Shown here: positions 35,031 through 46,219 of the stretch, in pieces
How the letters are laid out: every line of letters starts with the position of its first letter
Position numbering within the stretch: the stretch's first letter is position 1
NCBI GenBank assembly: GCA_036925085.1
Contig: JAUPFP010000092.1
Coordinates: forward strand, 186,001 to 250,000
Origin: Brachycybe producta
Taxonomy: Eukaryota > Arthropoda > Diplopoda > Playtdesmida > Andrognathidae
Length of the DNA stretch: 64,000 nucleotides
Reading direction: 5' to 3'
The notes under the pieces: generated by a model
What the model was told of the DNA's origin: nothing
What the model saw: the letters and a program-made list of their open reading frames with translations, nothing else
Database searches by the model: none
Program-made: the position numbers and the translations under genes

Positions 35031-35614
35031 AGTTTTAAAAGAAAATAATATGACATCTTTTTTTAATTTCTTGTTATTATTACAGTTTGTCATATTTAAA
35101 ACATTTTTTTTATTTTACTAATTACTGACGGACATGAGGATGAGCTGATATTTGAGTGTCTCTCAAGTAAATTTTGAAAAAAAAAATGTAACGTTTTTGA
35201 CTGATGAAGTTTGTCACTGTTGATAAAGCCAGTAAACGTTTTGTTTTAAGACTTGGAGCTGAAACTCAAATTTAAGAAGAATTTTGCATTCGAACTTCAA
35301 TTTGAACCCTTTGAGCAGGTTTCTAATCACAGAGAAAAAAAAACATTTCAAGAGTAAAACGGTACTACATATTGAACCATTCTTCTGACTTTGAGGGTTC
35401 AAGTTTAAAAGTTAAAATATCAAGTTTTCTTCTTGATTCGAATCTTATAGGATTGTTTTTTCAACAGTTATGTCGAAATTCAAGAAAGAAACTTAAAAAG
35501 CACTCACAAGTGCAAGAAGCACATGCTTGAGATGTCAGTATTGCAAGGACTTCAAAAACCAACAAAGAAACTAGCCTTTTTATTTTTAACATTTTGCTAA
35601 TTGATAAAAAAATA
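35031..35614. other. 3' flank of the SDR gene, no gene seen
   Basis: AT-rich sequence with an imperfect inverted repeat around 35220-35410 (ggagctgaaactcaaatttaag region). A minus-strand frame here is low-complexity and unsupported. Confidence 0.45.
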
Positions 35615-35900
35615 ATACAAAATAATATGCAATATCAAGCAAGTGTTTCTCAATCTGTGGCCCAAGGGCTAAGTGTGATCAACCAACAATTTTTTTTCAA
35701 ACACTGTTTAGAGGCTAGAACTCTAGATGACAACTGATCGTAACCAGACATCTAACCTCTAAACAGCCTTTTTGATTAGAAAAAGAATAATTGCAGTTGC
35801 TATATAATGATGATGATGATGACGATTACTTTACAATGGACACTTGGGCCGCATATTGAGAAACATTTGCATGATATTGCATAAAAATACGAACCCTAAA
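35615..35900. repeat. Foldback repeat family C, copy 3
   Basis: Outer arms atgcaatatcaagcaagtg and gcatgatattgcataaaaat, with inner arms gtttagaggctagaactcta and agacatctaacctctaaaca. This is the most compact copy. A GAT/GAC repeat near 35808-35825 sits inside. Confidence 0.8.
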
Positions 35901-36328
35901 TAAATACAAATTCTGTTGCGTTCTATGATAACATCCTTAAAAAAACATTATTTTAGATTTTTAAAGGGCGGCCTCAAATTCAGGTTGTGCTTTGAAAAGG
36001 GCCGGGGGCTCCAAATCCTTAATTCGCCACTGTTAGCACTAATGGTCGGATTTTTAATGATTATTAAGTCAAAGGTAGTGCTAAACTTATGAACTATTGC
36101 TAAGAAGTTTCATGTAAAAGTTGATGGGTTTAGCACTAGCTTTGACTTAAAATCATTAAACAATTACGACCCATAAAATTTTAAATAGAACCCTCAAAAA
36201 TGTATTCCAAGATAGAAAAACCGTATTCACAGTAGAACCTTTTTTTGAGTCTTCAAGTGTTCATTCTTGAATTTGGGCCTTTGATCTCTGGATTTAGAAC
36301 CATATTTTTTGTGAAATAAAAAAAAAGA

Positions 36329-36334
36329 TTTATT
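36329..36334 (-). terminator. Candidate polyadenylation signal of the gustatory receptor
   Basis: AATAAA on the minus strand, about 250 bp past the receptor stop codon. Position and hexamer fit, but no transcript evidence exists. Confidence 0.35.
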
Positions 36335-36585
36335 TGTATTGTCACAAATGATAACTTTACTGGTGTCTTTTGTGTGTTTGTTGTGAAATAATAATGTTTG
36401 ATCTATTTTTATAGAAAAGGACCTTTCCTTGACTTTGATGTTTGTTTCAATTGTAACAATTCTTGTTACCATCGAAACAGCATCATTATAAGAACCACAA
36501 ACAAAACATAAACATTTCTTTGTATGAACATTGATTAACAAGTTTGTAAATGTCACAAAAGCTGACCATTGTCCACTCTCCACTC

Positions 36586-39500
36586 TCAAAATCGAAACTG
36601 TAACAATATCACAATGTAGGTAATGACCACACCAACTACCTGTGAATAAATCATTAAAAAGAAAGAAATAATGAATGATTAAAAGAAAAAATATATAACT
36701 GACATAAAAAAAGTTTATATTTAAAGATATAAACAAACATCAATGTAGGAGGTAAAAATGAATTTTGAATCGGATTAATTTTTTAAAAAAATATCCAAAG
36801 TTTTTTTTTTTTAATTAAATTAAAAATTAACCGAATCAAAATTTTCTTTCTTGAGGTGAAAGAAAATTTTGATTCGGTTAATTTTTAATTTAATGGAAGT
36901 GGGATACTATAGTGATTGATTTACTCCTCTAGTTTCTAAAATACTTTTCAATTTATTAAAAGGTATTTATAAAATGCTCCGATAATCAATACTTTACTGC
37001 AATTCCCATGTAAGGCAAAAAAAAAAACTTATGCTTTTTTCAATGTAAAAGTACTGTTTAGAGGCTAATGGTTTCCTGGCGTTCATTGTTAACTAACCTG
37101 AAGTTCTCCAAAATGAAAAAATCTAACTATAGTATCTAGTTCATAAAAACATATTTTTATGGGCGTAATAACAAGTTTTCCTAACTTTGCATATTTTTTT
37201 CAATGGTTACTTGTAACTGTGTTACCGTTGTAGCTGTTTCTCTCGTAAGTGGAAAAAATCCCCATGCCGTAAGACAAGGCAAAGGTTGAGACGAGGCCAT
37301 CGAAACAAAAAGATGAATCTGCGAAAAAAAAAAAAATTATAATATATATTTATTAGTTTTTACTTTTTTTACAAATACATTTTGATAAGTACTATATAAG
37401 AATTATTTCCAACCTGAAACTGAATATCTTTGGATAATTGGCATACTTTTGCTTGCTGAAATTCACGAACCGTTTTTACTGCCTTCAAAATTAATAAATA
37501 ACTACAATCATTTTTTTAAGATATCAGAAAAAAATTATTTTACACATTTTAAGACTATCACAAAAATGAGTGTCGACATTTATGTCGAGAGAAGTTTCCA
37601 TAAACGTGCAACATGTAGCAATAAGGGGAAACGTTGTGTCCACACAGAGTAGACATGTGCTGACACAAAGTGTCCATGTTCCTCCTCCATGTTTCTCAGG
37701 TGACAGCTTTTACAAGTTGTCACTTGTTGTCGAATGTTCTGTTTTGTTGCGTGTTTCTATCTTAAGCCGTAAACTTCAACGGTAAGTTGAAGTTTGCGGC
37801 TTAAGATGGAAACACGCAACAAAACAGAACATTCGGCAACTAGCAACAGAAGGAACATACATCAACTAGTAATAACTTTGTTTCGGGCACTTGTTGCTTG
37901 GTCAAATTGTTGCTTCCATGTGGACATGGCATAATCTTTTACATTTGTCATTGAACAGAGATGTTTGCACTGTTTTGACCTCTTTCTGTCCACTGTGACA
38001 ACCTTTTGCTTTGACAGTGCCACAGTAGACAGTCGCATAATGATGCAATAGTACTTGCACTGTCCAATGGACGTTCTTGCAAAAAACATTGTTTCTAAAA
38101 GACTTAATTTTTTTGGCCACTATCACATTTTATACTGTCGCAACTATCGAGTTGAGTTTGCAACAATGGGCACAAAGAGAGAGAGAGGGAGGAAGGTCAA
38201 ACACTAATATACTGTCAATATAATGTCAATTGTTGCAACGGAGTGCCTTGGCACACAAATCACTTTTTAGTGGTGGAGTTTGACTGCAAAAAGAAGTTGG
38301 CTTGCGTGCCAACGTCCGGCGTCTTTCCATTGCAACCACAGCCCAGCCACCTGCGTCCAACATTTTGCAGTCGAACTCGACCACTAAAAATTGGTCCGTG
38401 TGTCAAGGGCACCGAGTCTCCTCTATGGCTGACCACTTACTGTTTACCATTGTAAATTTCTACAAAAGACACAGTTGCCTCAAATTGTAACCATAATAGA
38501 GTGGTGGAAGTTGCAAAAGTTTCAGATGTTAGAGAGAGAGGTTAAAACCGTGGTATTATCCACTGCAGAAACCTTTTCCAACCTAATCCTAAAAAACGAA
38601 TACTAAAACTAATAATAAGTGCAGTGTCCACTGCAGAAATCTTCCAACAATGCTTGAACAATAGATTGGTCAGAGCTCGAATGACCGAATAATCTCCACT
38701 ATTAGCAAAAGAAAGTTCTTACAACTATGTCTTCAAATACCAAGTGGTCATCTCTCTCCACAGTAAAGTGGATGAAGCGTTTTGAGACTTATGTCGAGGG
38801 TTGCAAAAAAAAAAAAAAGGTCGATAGTTGTTGCTACATAAGTGTCATCGTGTTATATTTTTGAATGAATTTAATTCTTACTTCATCTTTAATATTTCCA
38901 GCTGAAATGACAGTTGCTAAAAGCCCCACCGTCCCCATGATCGTAAACTCCAAGTTATGAAAGAAAGTGAGACCGAAGTTAGCCTCGTAAATCTCGTGAA
39001 TGAGCGAATACGTATTGGCCCAAACGGATGCGAAAAGAAGGCAGCATGTGGTGAAAGCTAAAGGTGAAAAAATGGTGTCTATTTGAACAGCGATAAAACA
39101 TAGTCTTCCATAATTTAGCCGTTGTTTTTCCAGAGATTCTGCCGTCATATAAGGTAATTGTCTGTAATTGAGAAGCCGATGGACGTTGAATGCCACTTTA
39201 CGAAAACCCAACTCTAAGGCCCTCGCGAGAAAACAGATCCAGATTATAGGAACGTAAGTTTTAAAGGTAAAAAGTACGGCTCCAAGATATGCAGCCACGT
39301 AATTGATGATGGTCCAGTTCATGTGATAATCAGTTGTCTTGTCTATGGCAGCATAATCTTGTCGCAATGCATGTGTTACGATAAGCCCTTGGACAGTGGA
39401 CGAGAAGAGTACAGCCAGACAACACAGGGTCATCGGAAGATTACGAAGAGGTGGTTTTGGTCCGAGAAACGACAGCGAAACGTCGAGATCTCGAAAAGCT

Positions 39501-39979
39501 CGCATCAGTTTCGGTATGTGCCTCATTTGAAAGAATACGACGACGTTCTGTACGAGAGTGACGAAGAGCGAGAAGAGGAGTCGAAGACCGTGAAAATACA
39601 CGTCCAAGTCTGGACCGCTGGTTAATCGGCACTTGACTAATTTATAAAATAGGTAAGTCTGTGATACGGTGCAGTAGAGCAATAAGATAGCCGAATAGCC
39701 AGTGGTCCAATTTGACCATTGAAAGCGTTGCATTTTATCAAGGTTTCTGTTTAGTTTTACGATTGGAAAAACACCGCAGAGTCTAAGGATGTGAGCCACT
39801 GGATAAATATGGATCCATAAACCAAATTGATGTGGTTGCAAACCACTTTCAATCGATGGCAATCTGTTGTCGAGATTCACAATTTTTTTTTCAGATTTTA
39901 CTTTAAAAATAGACATTTTTAATGTTTTGAAGTAATTGTCGCGTTTCAGAGTATGGCTTCGATAGTATAGTAGTGCCAT
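36586..39979 (-). CDS. Gustatory receptor (insect-type 7TM chemoreceptor)
   Basis: Exons in transcript order: complement(38882..39979), complement(37414..37482), complement(37226..37318) and complement(36586..36639), all joined in phase 0. They give 437 residues from the first ATG, or 416 from a second ATG at 39916. The large exon holds an N-terminal LRLCGVFPIVKL motif and six hydrophobic segments. The third exon encodes LTAWGFFPLTRETATT, the conserved loop before the last helix. The final exon encodes VVGVVITYIVILLQFRF, with the family signature TYxxxxxQF, and then stops. Tiny phase-0 3' exons are typical of arthropod Gr genes. These receptors have an intracellular N-terminus and act as ligand-gated cation channels in sensory neurons. 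The ligand cannot be predicted. Acceptors (gaag, cgcag, cacag) and donors (gtaaga, gttgga, gtaaca) fit consensus, the second donor being weak. Introns hold hairpins. No disabling mutation is seen. Confidence 0.88.
36814..36894. repeat. Perfect 37-bp inverted repeat (hairpin)
   Basis: Two 37-bp arms at 36814-36850 and 36858-36894 are exact inverses (core ttaaccgaatcaaaattttc) around the 7-nt loop ttgaggt. It lies in the last intron of the gustatory receptor gene. A diverged third copy of the arm (ttttgaatcggattaatttt) lies just outside at about 36762. Confidence 0.9.
37575..38160. repeat. Large foldback in a gustatory receptor intron
   Basis: The core arms at about 37718-37780 and 37785-37848 are nearly identical inverses (tgttttgttgcgtgtttcta; cttaagccgtaaacttcaac), with a loop of about 4 nt. 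Weaker pairing extends outward. Small frames inside are not genes. Confidence 0.75.
38240..38415. repeat. Second foldback in the same intron
   Basis: The left arm (cactttttagtggtggagtt, gactgcaaaa) pairs with the right arm (ttttgcagtcgaactcgacc, actaaaaattggt). It lies next to the larger foldback and may be part of one complex element. Confidence 0.75.
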
Positions 39980-39994
39980 AAGGACAATGATCAA

Positions 39995-42105
39995 ACTTAA
40001 TAATTAATTGTTCCGCAGATTTTTTCTTTGACTCTCAATTCTGTTTTGTGTGTGTTTCTCTCTAGAAGTTTCGTTGACTGATTGTTGCCTTTCAAGCAAG
40101 AGTGTTTTCTGAAGTAATTGGGCTTTTGTCGTGATTGGACAATCCTCGAAAAGAAATTCGAGACTTACTGATATATATATTTTTGTGATTATTTTCTTTT
40201 TTGTGTGAGTTTAGTTACTATGTGTCACTAGATATACTTTAGAGTATGTCTCAGAATGCCTCAAATCAATTATATTATTAACGTATTATCATGAGTGGCG
40301 CAGTTAAATCCTTTAAAAAATAAATATATCAGAAAATATAAATGTTACGCGTTTAAAAATTACAGTTGATCGTTAGCAACATATGTCAAATTGTATTTTT
40401 ACAAAATATGAAAAAACTCTGTAAAGTACTAAACATGTTATTGAAATTTTAAAACTGAAATTAGTTATATTTTGTTTCTGAAATTTTTAAACCTTAGGTT
40501 TTTTTTTAAATTAGTAAATTACATAACTTTTTTTTTAATTTTCTATCAATTTATTTCATTTTACGGATAACTGTATTTTAATGTTATTAATTAACAAAAA
40601 CCCTAACTTTAAATGTGTTTTAACAATTTATTTTAAACAATAGAATGTGCCACCCAATTATAATTGATAATTGTTTTGTGCATTGGTTCTTTATAAACAC
40701 TCATTTTCTTAACAGTGTTTGGGGCCAAATCAAGATTAAATTATTTATTATTTTAGAAGCAAAATTTTAAAAGAAATTTTCCGTTTGTTAAAAACTAGAA
40801 TAGGTTAAGAAAAGGGTTGTTTCATTTAAATTTTACATTTTGTCTCACATTTTAAAGTACGTTTTATTAATTAACTGAATAATTTTCTACTTCAATCAAT
40901 ATAAACTGACTGAAGGTAAATTTGTCAAAAATAAAAAACCAAAATAAAAATACCAAAATAAATGTTTGGAATTAAAATAAGTTGAAATTTTTCCTTAAAA
41001 AATAACAGATTTTAAAATAAACCATTCAATCAGTGCTTTATTTTAAAATTAACATAATATTTGTTATAATATAACTATTCAATAAAAATATATTCAACGG
41101 TAATTTAATTCTTTTTAGTACTTTTCAATTGTGAAATTGTAATAATCAATTAGCTTATTAAAAAAATATTATTTTAAGAGTATTATTTGTTCAAAACGCA
41201 AATTTTATTTTCGTTACAAAAAGGTCAAACTTCTATTTGTTCTAGTTGTTTCATTTCAGAACTCTGTACAATGATGAATGACGTTAATTAATGTTTTGTT
41301 GGTTTTGTAAGATTGCAAAGGTTTCTTATGGCTTTTAACAAGAATCGTAATGAAGCCAATTCAGTGTTTTGTTCATAGGAAAATAGCAGTTGTATATTTT
41401 CCATGTAACATTTATTACTAAGGATCTTTGAGCAAAAGACAACACGTGTTGCTATGGTTTTTTTAATAATAACTTTCTTTAGCTTAATGTTCTATTAACC
41501 ACTTTGTATAAAAAAAATCTTTATCCCTATTCGATAAACATAATTATTCAACCAAATTATGATTCTCGTTGATAGCTAGGAGCAAGAATTTTCAGTTATG
41601 GATTATTGCATTATCAATTAATTTAGATTGCTTTTAATTGTCTATTAAAAGTAGAATTCACTTGTGACGTCAGTGGGGTTGACAAAAAATGTAGTCATAA
41701 TTTAGTATAATTTAGTCTGGTAGAAAAGGGATAATATCTAAAGTTTTCAACGTTATACAGCTTAAACAAAAAAAAAATTCGTGTATTTTTCCTTATTATC
41801 CAATATTCTTTTTATTAACAAAATCACTAGGTGATCTATGCAAAGACACTCATTTTTGACGTTTTTTTTTGCTAAAAGAAAGTGGCTTTACCTTTATAAA
41901 TCTATTTAAGTTGAGTTACCTCTATATACATGTGTGTAAATTATAAATGTTATATTAATTTTTCTTTTAACTGGTAGATGGCGCTGTAGTATTTCTCCGC
42001 ATGTTACATCATTTTCCATGCGGAAAGTCAGTTTTATTTACCGATTTTCTCGTGTTTTTGATCGGTTTCAGCTGTTAAAAGACGTTGTTTTGCATCAGAC
42101 GTACA
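39995..42105. other. AT-rich intergenic DNA between divergent Gr and SCO genes
   Basis: About 2.1 kb, strongly AT-rich and without exon-like frames. Gustatory receptor and SCO transcripts diverge from here, so both promoters probably lie inside. I see no TATA box or initiator distinct enough to call. Unlike most of the window it has few foldbacks. Confidence 0.55.
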
Positions 42106-43920
42106 ATGTATCGCATTGTAAACTGTTATTTCAAGCAAAACTTGCTTAAAAGTGACATTTTAACGTCAAAGATTGCGAATGAAACGCTACACGTGAGTCT
42201 CGAAAACCCAAGACCGCTAGACAAATGCATGCGTTGTTTATTGGATTAAGTTATATAATACACATTTTTTTCTATTTTCTTTACAGACGCATAAATTTAG
42301 TAAAAGGCATCGAGATCTATTAACGAATTTGATCGAAAAGCGATATTTCACTTCTGAACGACCACAGATTCCACAAGCTAAAAAGAATGCAGCGAAAAAG
42401 AGCAAAGGGATTGGAGTATGCTTGTCGCAAATTAAAAAAGAGATTGCGGAATTGTTTTATTAAAATTCGCATCGTTTGTTTTTTCAGCCGATGACGTGGC
42501 GTAATGTAGGCATCACTTTAGGTGTCGGTGGAATCTTTCTCATCGGAATGTTATACGTTAAAAGAGAGAAAGAATTGGGCAAGTTCTGATTCAAAATCGA
42601 AGAAGAAAACTCATAATAACAATGTTTTCTCAAGTTTAATTACATCGTGAACATCTGACGATTTAAAAGCAGCCATTGTAAAATACGCAAATAAAAAAGA
42701 ACAATAAATTAGAACTCAGGTGCAAAATGAAGAGAAATGTGAAACTAGAAGGTTACTTAATCACTCAAAGGGTATTTTCATGCTGATATCTTTCAAAATA
42801 AACTTTTTATGGTCACGTTTCTTCTATTTTTCACCAATTGAAATTTTCAAAAAGTTAAAATTTTCACCCCAATGAAAACAAGGCCTTAAGCGGACGATAT
42901 TTTTATATTTTTTTATCAATAAAAAGTTTATTTTGAAAAATATAATGATAAAAATACTACCATTCTAGTTTCTAATACTCTTTCAATATCTCCTTAATGT
43001 TGCTTCTGAAACGCGGAACAAACTGAATAATCAGAGTTCGTAAATCATCTGTAAAACATCTTAGTCGAAAACACAATGACAAAATAACGGAATTGTTTTC
43101 GTAACTATAGCGATTCAGAAAGAACGGAAGCGAGTTTTGGGCAAAGCTAGTATCGGAGGTAATTTTGATCTTGTGGACCACGATGGGAAACCGTGTTCGA
43201 GTAATGACTTCTTAGGACGTTGGCTTCTTCTCTACTTTGGATTCACACACTGTCCAGACGTTTGTCCCGATGAAATGGAAAAGATGATTAATGTTGTTGA
43301 AATATTAGGTTTATTTTTTTATCGTTTTAATTTTCCTATAAAATGATGTTCAACTTTTTTAATGTTACCATTTTTTTTCTCTCAGACAAGATTTCAAATG
43401 TACCTAAGGTTCAACCGTTGTTCATCACAGTGGATCCCGAGAGAGACAATATTCAAGCTGTTAAGGGATACGTACAGGGTTAGTATGTAGTTATTTACTT
43501 ACTTATTGTCCCGTATTTGAATTCTGTTTTATTTTTACTAATTTTCTTACAAAATTGGCATTTTTTTTTAAACAAAAAGAGTTTTCTCCTAAACTTATTG
43601 GTCTGACTGGAAACAAAGAACAAATTGACAAGGCAACGAAAGCGTACCGAGTCTACTATAGTGCAGGACCAGAAGATAAAGACAAAGATTACATAGTAAT
43701 TAAGCAATTTAGACTATAATTAGACCAGTTTGCTAAGTTCGTTTTTAATGAACGAGGAATTGTTTCTTCTTAGGTGGATCACACGATTATCACATATCTT
43801 ATAAATCCAGACGGAGAATTTGTGGATTATTATGGACAGAACGTAAACGCCCAACAAATTGCTGATAATATTCAATTGCAAATTGTAAGATACGATCAAC
43901 TTAATTCCAAATGGTTCTAA
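42106..43920 (+). CDS. SCO1: SCO1/SCO2 cytochrome c oxidase copper chaperone
   Basis: Seven exons: 42106..42192, 42287..42415, 42488..42578, 43111..43308, 43386..43478, 43580..43695 and 43774..43920. Together they encode 286 residues, close to the family's usual length. The protein sits in the mitochondrial inner membrane and helps load copper into the CuA site of COX2. It shows a basic N-terminal targeting region, a membrane helix at about residues 79-97 ([18 protein letters not shown]), then a thioredoxin-like domain. The copper ligands are present: CPDVC with Cys150 and Cys154, and His241 in VDHTIITYL. The motif ITVDPERD is also typical. Exon 3 ends at a GC donor (g|gcaagt), the only choice that keeps the reading frame into KERKRVLGK. 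The following 532-bp intron carries a foldback repeat. AATAAA at 44021 may end the transcript. Invertebrates usually have one SCO gene, so SCO1 versus SCO2 is not distinguished. Confidence 0.93.
42715..43067. repeat. Foldback family A copy in the SCO GC-AG intron
   Basis: Begins cacgtgcaaaa-like (ctcaggtgcaaaatgaagag) and ends gtaaaacatcttagtc. The ttgatatctttcaaaataaac core is paired with ttattttgaaaaatataatg. It fills two thirds of the intron. Confidence 0.8.
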
Positions 43921-44020
43921 TTTGTTAAAGAAAATTTCGTTGTCATAAAGAAATAAGAAAAATTAAATTTGAAATTTAATTATTTTTTAATTGTTCGTTT
44001 ATTTTTTAAAAAAATAAGTT

Positions 44021-44026
44021 AATAAA
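44021..44026 (+). terminator. Candidate polyadenylation signal of SCO
   Basis: AATAAA about 100 bp after the stop codon. A second AATAAA lies at 44069. Confidence 0.4.
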
Positions 44027-44364
44027 ATGAAATTAATTATATTAATTAAAATGTTTGTTTTTTTCTCCAATAAAACGTTTGTTTTTAGGGATATTGCGTT
44101 TTAAATGTAGGAAAAAGATTGCTTTTTTTACGTGACTGACAACATTGTCATAGGATTAGTAAGTAATGGAGTTAGTTAGTAAGGGAGTGTACTAATATGG
44201 CGTACTGTGGATTATTTAATGTAATAAATACGCCATTGTGGTTGACCGTACAATTTCAAAGTAAGGGCCACATTTTGCTTCAAAACTTTACTATGAAGAG
44301 TTTAGCTTTTGCCATTTCCTCACCTTTATAAACAACATCGCTTGTACGGCAAGGGCGACTTTTT

Positions 44365-44560
44365 TCACAGGCAAGTGTGCCCAGCACAATACAGTCGTTT
44401 GCCCCGCCTTTTTATGAGGAACGGCAACTTCTAATTGGTTTGTTATTTGGTCTGATGGCATATGCCCCGCCCTTTTAAATTTTTAATTGGTTGATATTTG
44501 GTCTGACGCTCATAAAAGGGCGTGGCAAATGACTATTGTGCTGAGCGCACTTGCCTGTGC
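44365..44560. repeat. Foldback element with cacaggcaagtg arms
   Basis: The left arm (cacaggcaagtgtgcccagc, then acaata) pairs with the right arm (attgtgctgagcgcacttgcc, shortened here). Inner arms carry ccccgccttttta and its inverse cataaaagggcgtgg. It is related to the foldback inside family H. Confidence 0.85.
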
Positions 44561-44598
44561 CGTAGCCTCCTATAACTACGAAGTTATAGGCAGCTATA

Positions 44599-44806
44599 TG
44601 TCTGTGACATGCATATGTAGACAGCTTCAGAATTTCTTTGGCTCCGCCCTTTTATGAGCGTCAGAACAAATATCAACCAATTGGAAATAAAAAGGTACGA
44701 GGCATGTGACATGATCAGACCCAGTAATAAACCAATTCGAAATTGATGACGTTCATGAAAGGGCGGAGCCAAAGAAATTCTGAAGCTGTCTACAGATGCC
44801 TGTGTG
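44599..44806. repeat. Foldback element adjacent to the previous one
   Basis: Arms gtagacagcttcagaatttc / gaaattctgaagctgtctac and ggctccgcccttttatga / tcatgaaagggcggagcc are nearly exact inverses. A small hairpin (cctataactacgaagttatagg) separates it from the element at 44365. It lies about 200 bp upstream of the mTERF gene. Confidence 0.88.
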
Positions 44807-44990
44807 ATTTCGAAGAGCCCATATAACGAACGCGGCCGTTTAAAGTGTGTGTTGTAGTTTTTTAATCAGGTGCATTAGCAGTTTTATGCGGAAAAATTTG
44901 CCGGTTTTGTTTTGGTAGCCATGTGCGTTTAAATTGACAGTAAAATCTTAGTCTAGTTTTAAAGAGTAAAATCTTAATCAAAGTTACAAA

Positions 44991-46127
44991 ATGTGGTTTA
45001 AGTCAGTTGCTGATTTGATAAGAAAGAGTGCGGTTTATTTGGAACCTTTTCATAGACAACATTTACGACTTTTCCGCACTTTACTTTTAACGAATTCAAT
45101 TTTAAGAACTGAAAAACTTGTTTACGTTTGTCATCAGCATGCGAAGAGTTCTCAGATTGAAACTAATCAAAATACGTCTACTAGGGTGCATGAACGTCTT
45201 AAGAAGCTATTTGTATTTAACGACACTGAGGCAAAGCAATTCTGTGCTGAAAATCCTTTTTTGAGCATAAACCACTTAAATTATTATGAATCAGACGGAA
45301 ACAATTTAAATCCAGATGTGATTAAACAGAATCCATATATAATCAATTGTTCCTTTCAGGAATTCCGCATAAAACTTAAATATCTAAATGAAAAAGGTGT
45401 TGGACCGGATTCTCTCTATGCTGCCAAGATTTGTACTGGAACTCGGTTAAAGGGATTACGAAGTGATGATATAAACGAACGTATTGACTTTTTCATTAAT
45501 TCGTTGCAGTTTAACAAAGACGATATCCAGAAGATTTTCGAAAAGCATCGTTCGTTTGTTACGATGGATTTAGAACGGCTTCGAAGGATTAAAGCGTTGC
45601 TGATGGAATACGGAGTAGCATTAGAGTATATTCGAGATGATCTCTGGACGTTTCATCGTAACGAAGACAAGATGAGGCAACGTCTTGAAGTAGCCCAGTC
45701 AGTCGGTGTAACACCAATCAAACCGTGGTTGTTACGATGCAGTGAATCAAGCTTTCAAAGCGTGATACAAAGGCAGAAGGAAATTAACGATATTTTAGGT
45801 GTTCAGAAGGATTTGATTGGTTATTTTGCAGAGAGGCTCAGCTGTTCAGAAGACGACGTACGGACTATGGCGGGACGCTTTGCAGGACTCCTTTCGATCA
45901 ATGTTCCTAAGGTGAAACAGATGATTGATGCTCTCATGCTAGATTTCGGATTCACTTCTAGTCAGATTCAACAGTTTCCTTTTGTTTTCGATCATAATGT
46001 GGACTCACTTCGCCATCGTTATGCTCAACTTTTAGAATCTGGTTGCAGTCCAATTCAGTTACATTATCTGTGCCTTAATAGTAATCAGTTTAGTGTGTTA
46101 TTGGAGAAAATTAAGAGAAATTGCTAA
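44991..46127 (+). CDS. mTERF-family mitochondrial transcription factor
   Basis: A single uninterrupted frame of 378 residues, close to the length of animal mTERF proteins. It has an N-terminal region rich in Arg, Lys and Leu and poor in acidic residues, as for mitochondrial import. Degenerate mTERF repeats of about 35 residues follow: an antiparallel helix pair and a short 3-10 helix, with hydrophobic and Pro anchors. Examples are ENPFLSINHL near residue 87, KQNPYIINCSFQEFRIKLKY near 113, LERLRRIKALLMEYGV, and RFAGLLSINVPKVKQMIDAL near 300. Such proteins bind mitochondrial DNA or rRNA and control termination, initiation or ribosome assembly. Spacing resembles the invertebrate mTTF/mtDBP and MTERF1-4 groups, but I cannot assign the subgroup. 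The absence of introns is notable beside its intron-rich neighbours. AATAAA at 46165 and 46178 follow the stop closely. Confidence 0.85.
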   Translation: MWFKSVADLIRKSAVYLEPFHRQHLRLFRTLLLTNSILRTEKLVYVCHQHAKSSQIETNQNTSTRVHERLKKLFVFNDTEAKQFCAENPFLSINHLNYYESDGNNLNPDVIKQNPYIINCSFQEFRIKLKYLNEKGVGPDSLYAAKICTGTRLKGLRSDDINERIDFFINSLQFNKDDIQKIFEKHRSFVTMDLERLRRIKALLMEYGVALEYIRDDLWTFHRNEDKMRQRLEVAQSVGVTPIKPWLLRCSESSFQSVIQRQKEINDILGVQKDLIGYFAERLSCSEDDVRTMAGRFAGLLSINVPKVKQMIDALMLDFGFTSSQIQQFPFVFDHNVDSLRHRYAQLLESGCSPIQLHYLCLNSNQFSVLLEKIKRNC

Positions 46128-46164
46128 AACCTGTTGTTTACTTTATACATTTTATAAAACCTGA

Positions 46165-46183
46165 AATAAATAACAATAATAAA
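46165..46183 (+). terminator. Polyadenylation signals of the mTERF gene
   Basis: Two overlapping-range AATAAA hexamers (46165 and 46178), 38-51 bp after the stop codon. Confidence 0.5.
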
Positions 46184-46219
46184 ACAATGTTTTTATTTTA
46201 TATTTGTTAATGATTATAA

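Noticed and set aside
36227..36736. Minus-strand frame of 169 residues
   Set aside because: It overlaps the last gustatory receptor exon in a different frame; the correct frame gives TYIVILLQF.
39323..39625. Plus-strand frame of 100 residues
   Set aside because: Antisense shadow of the gustatory receptor exon.
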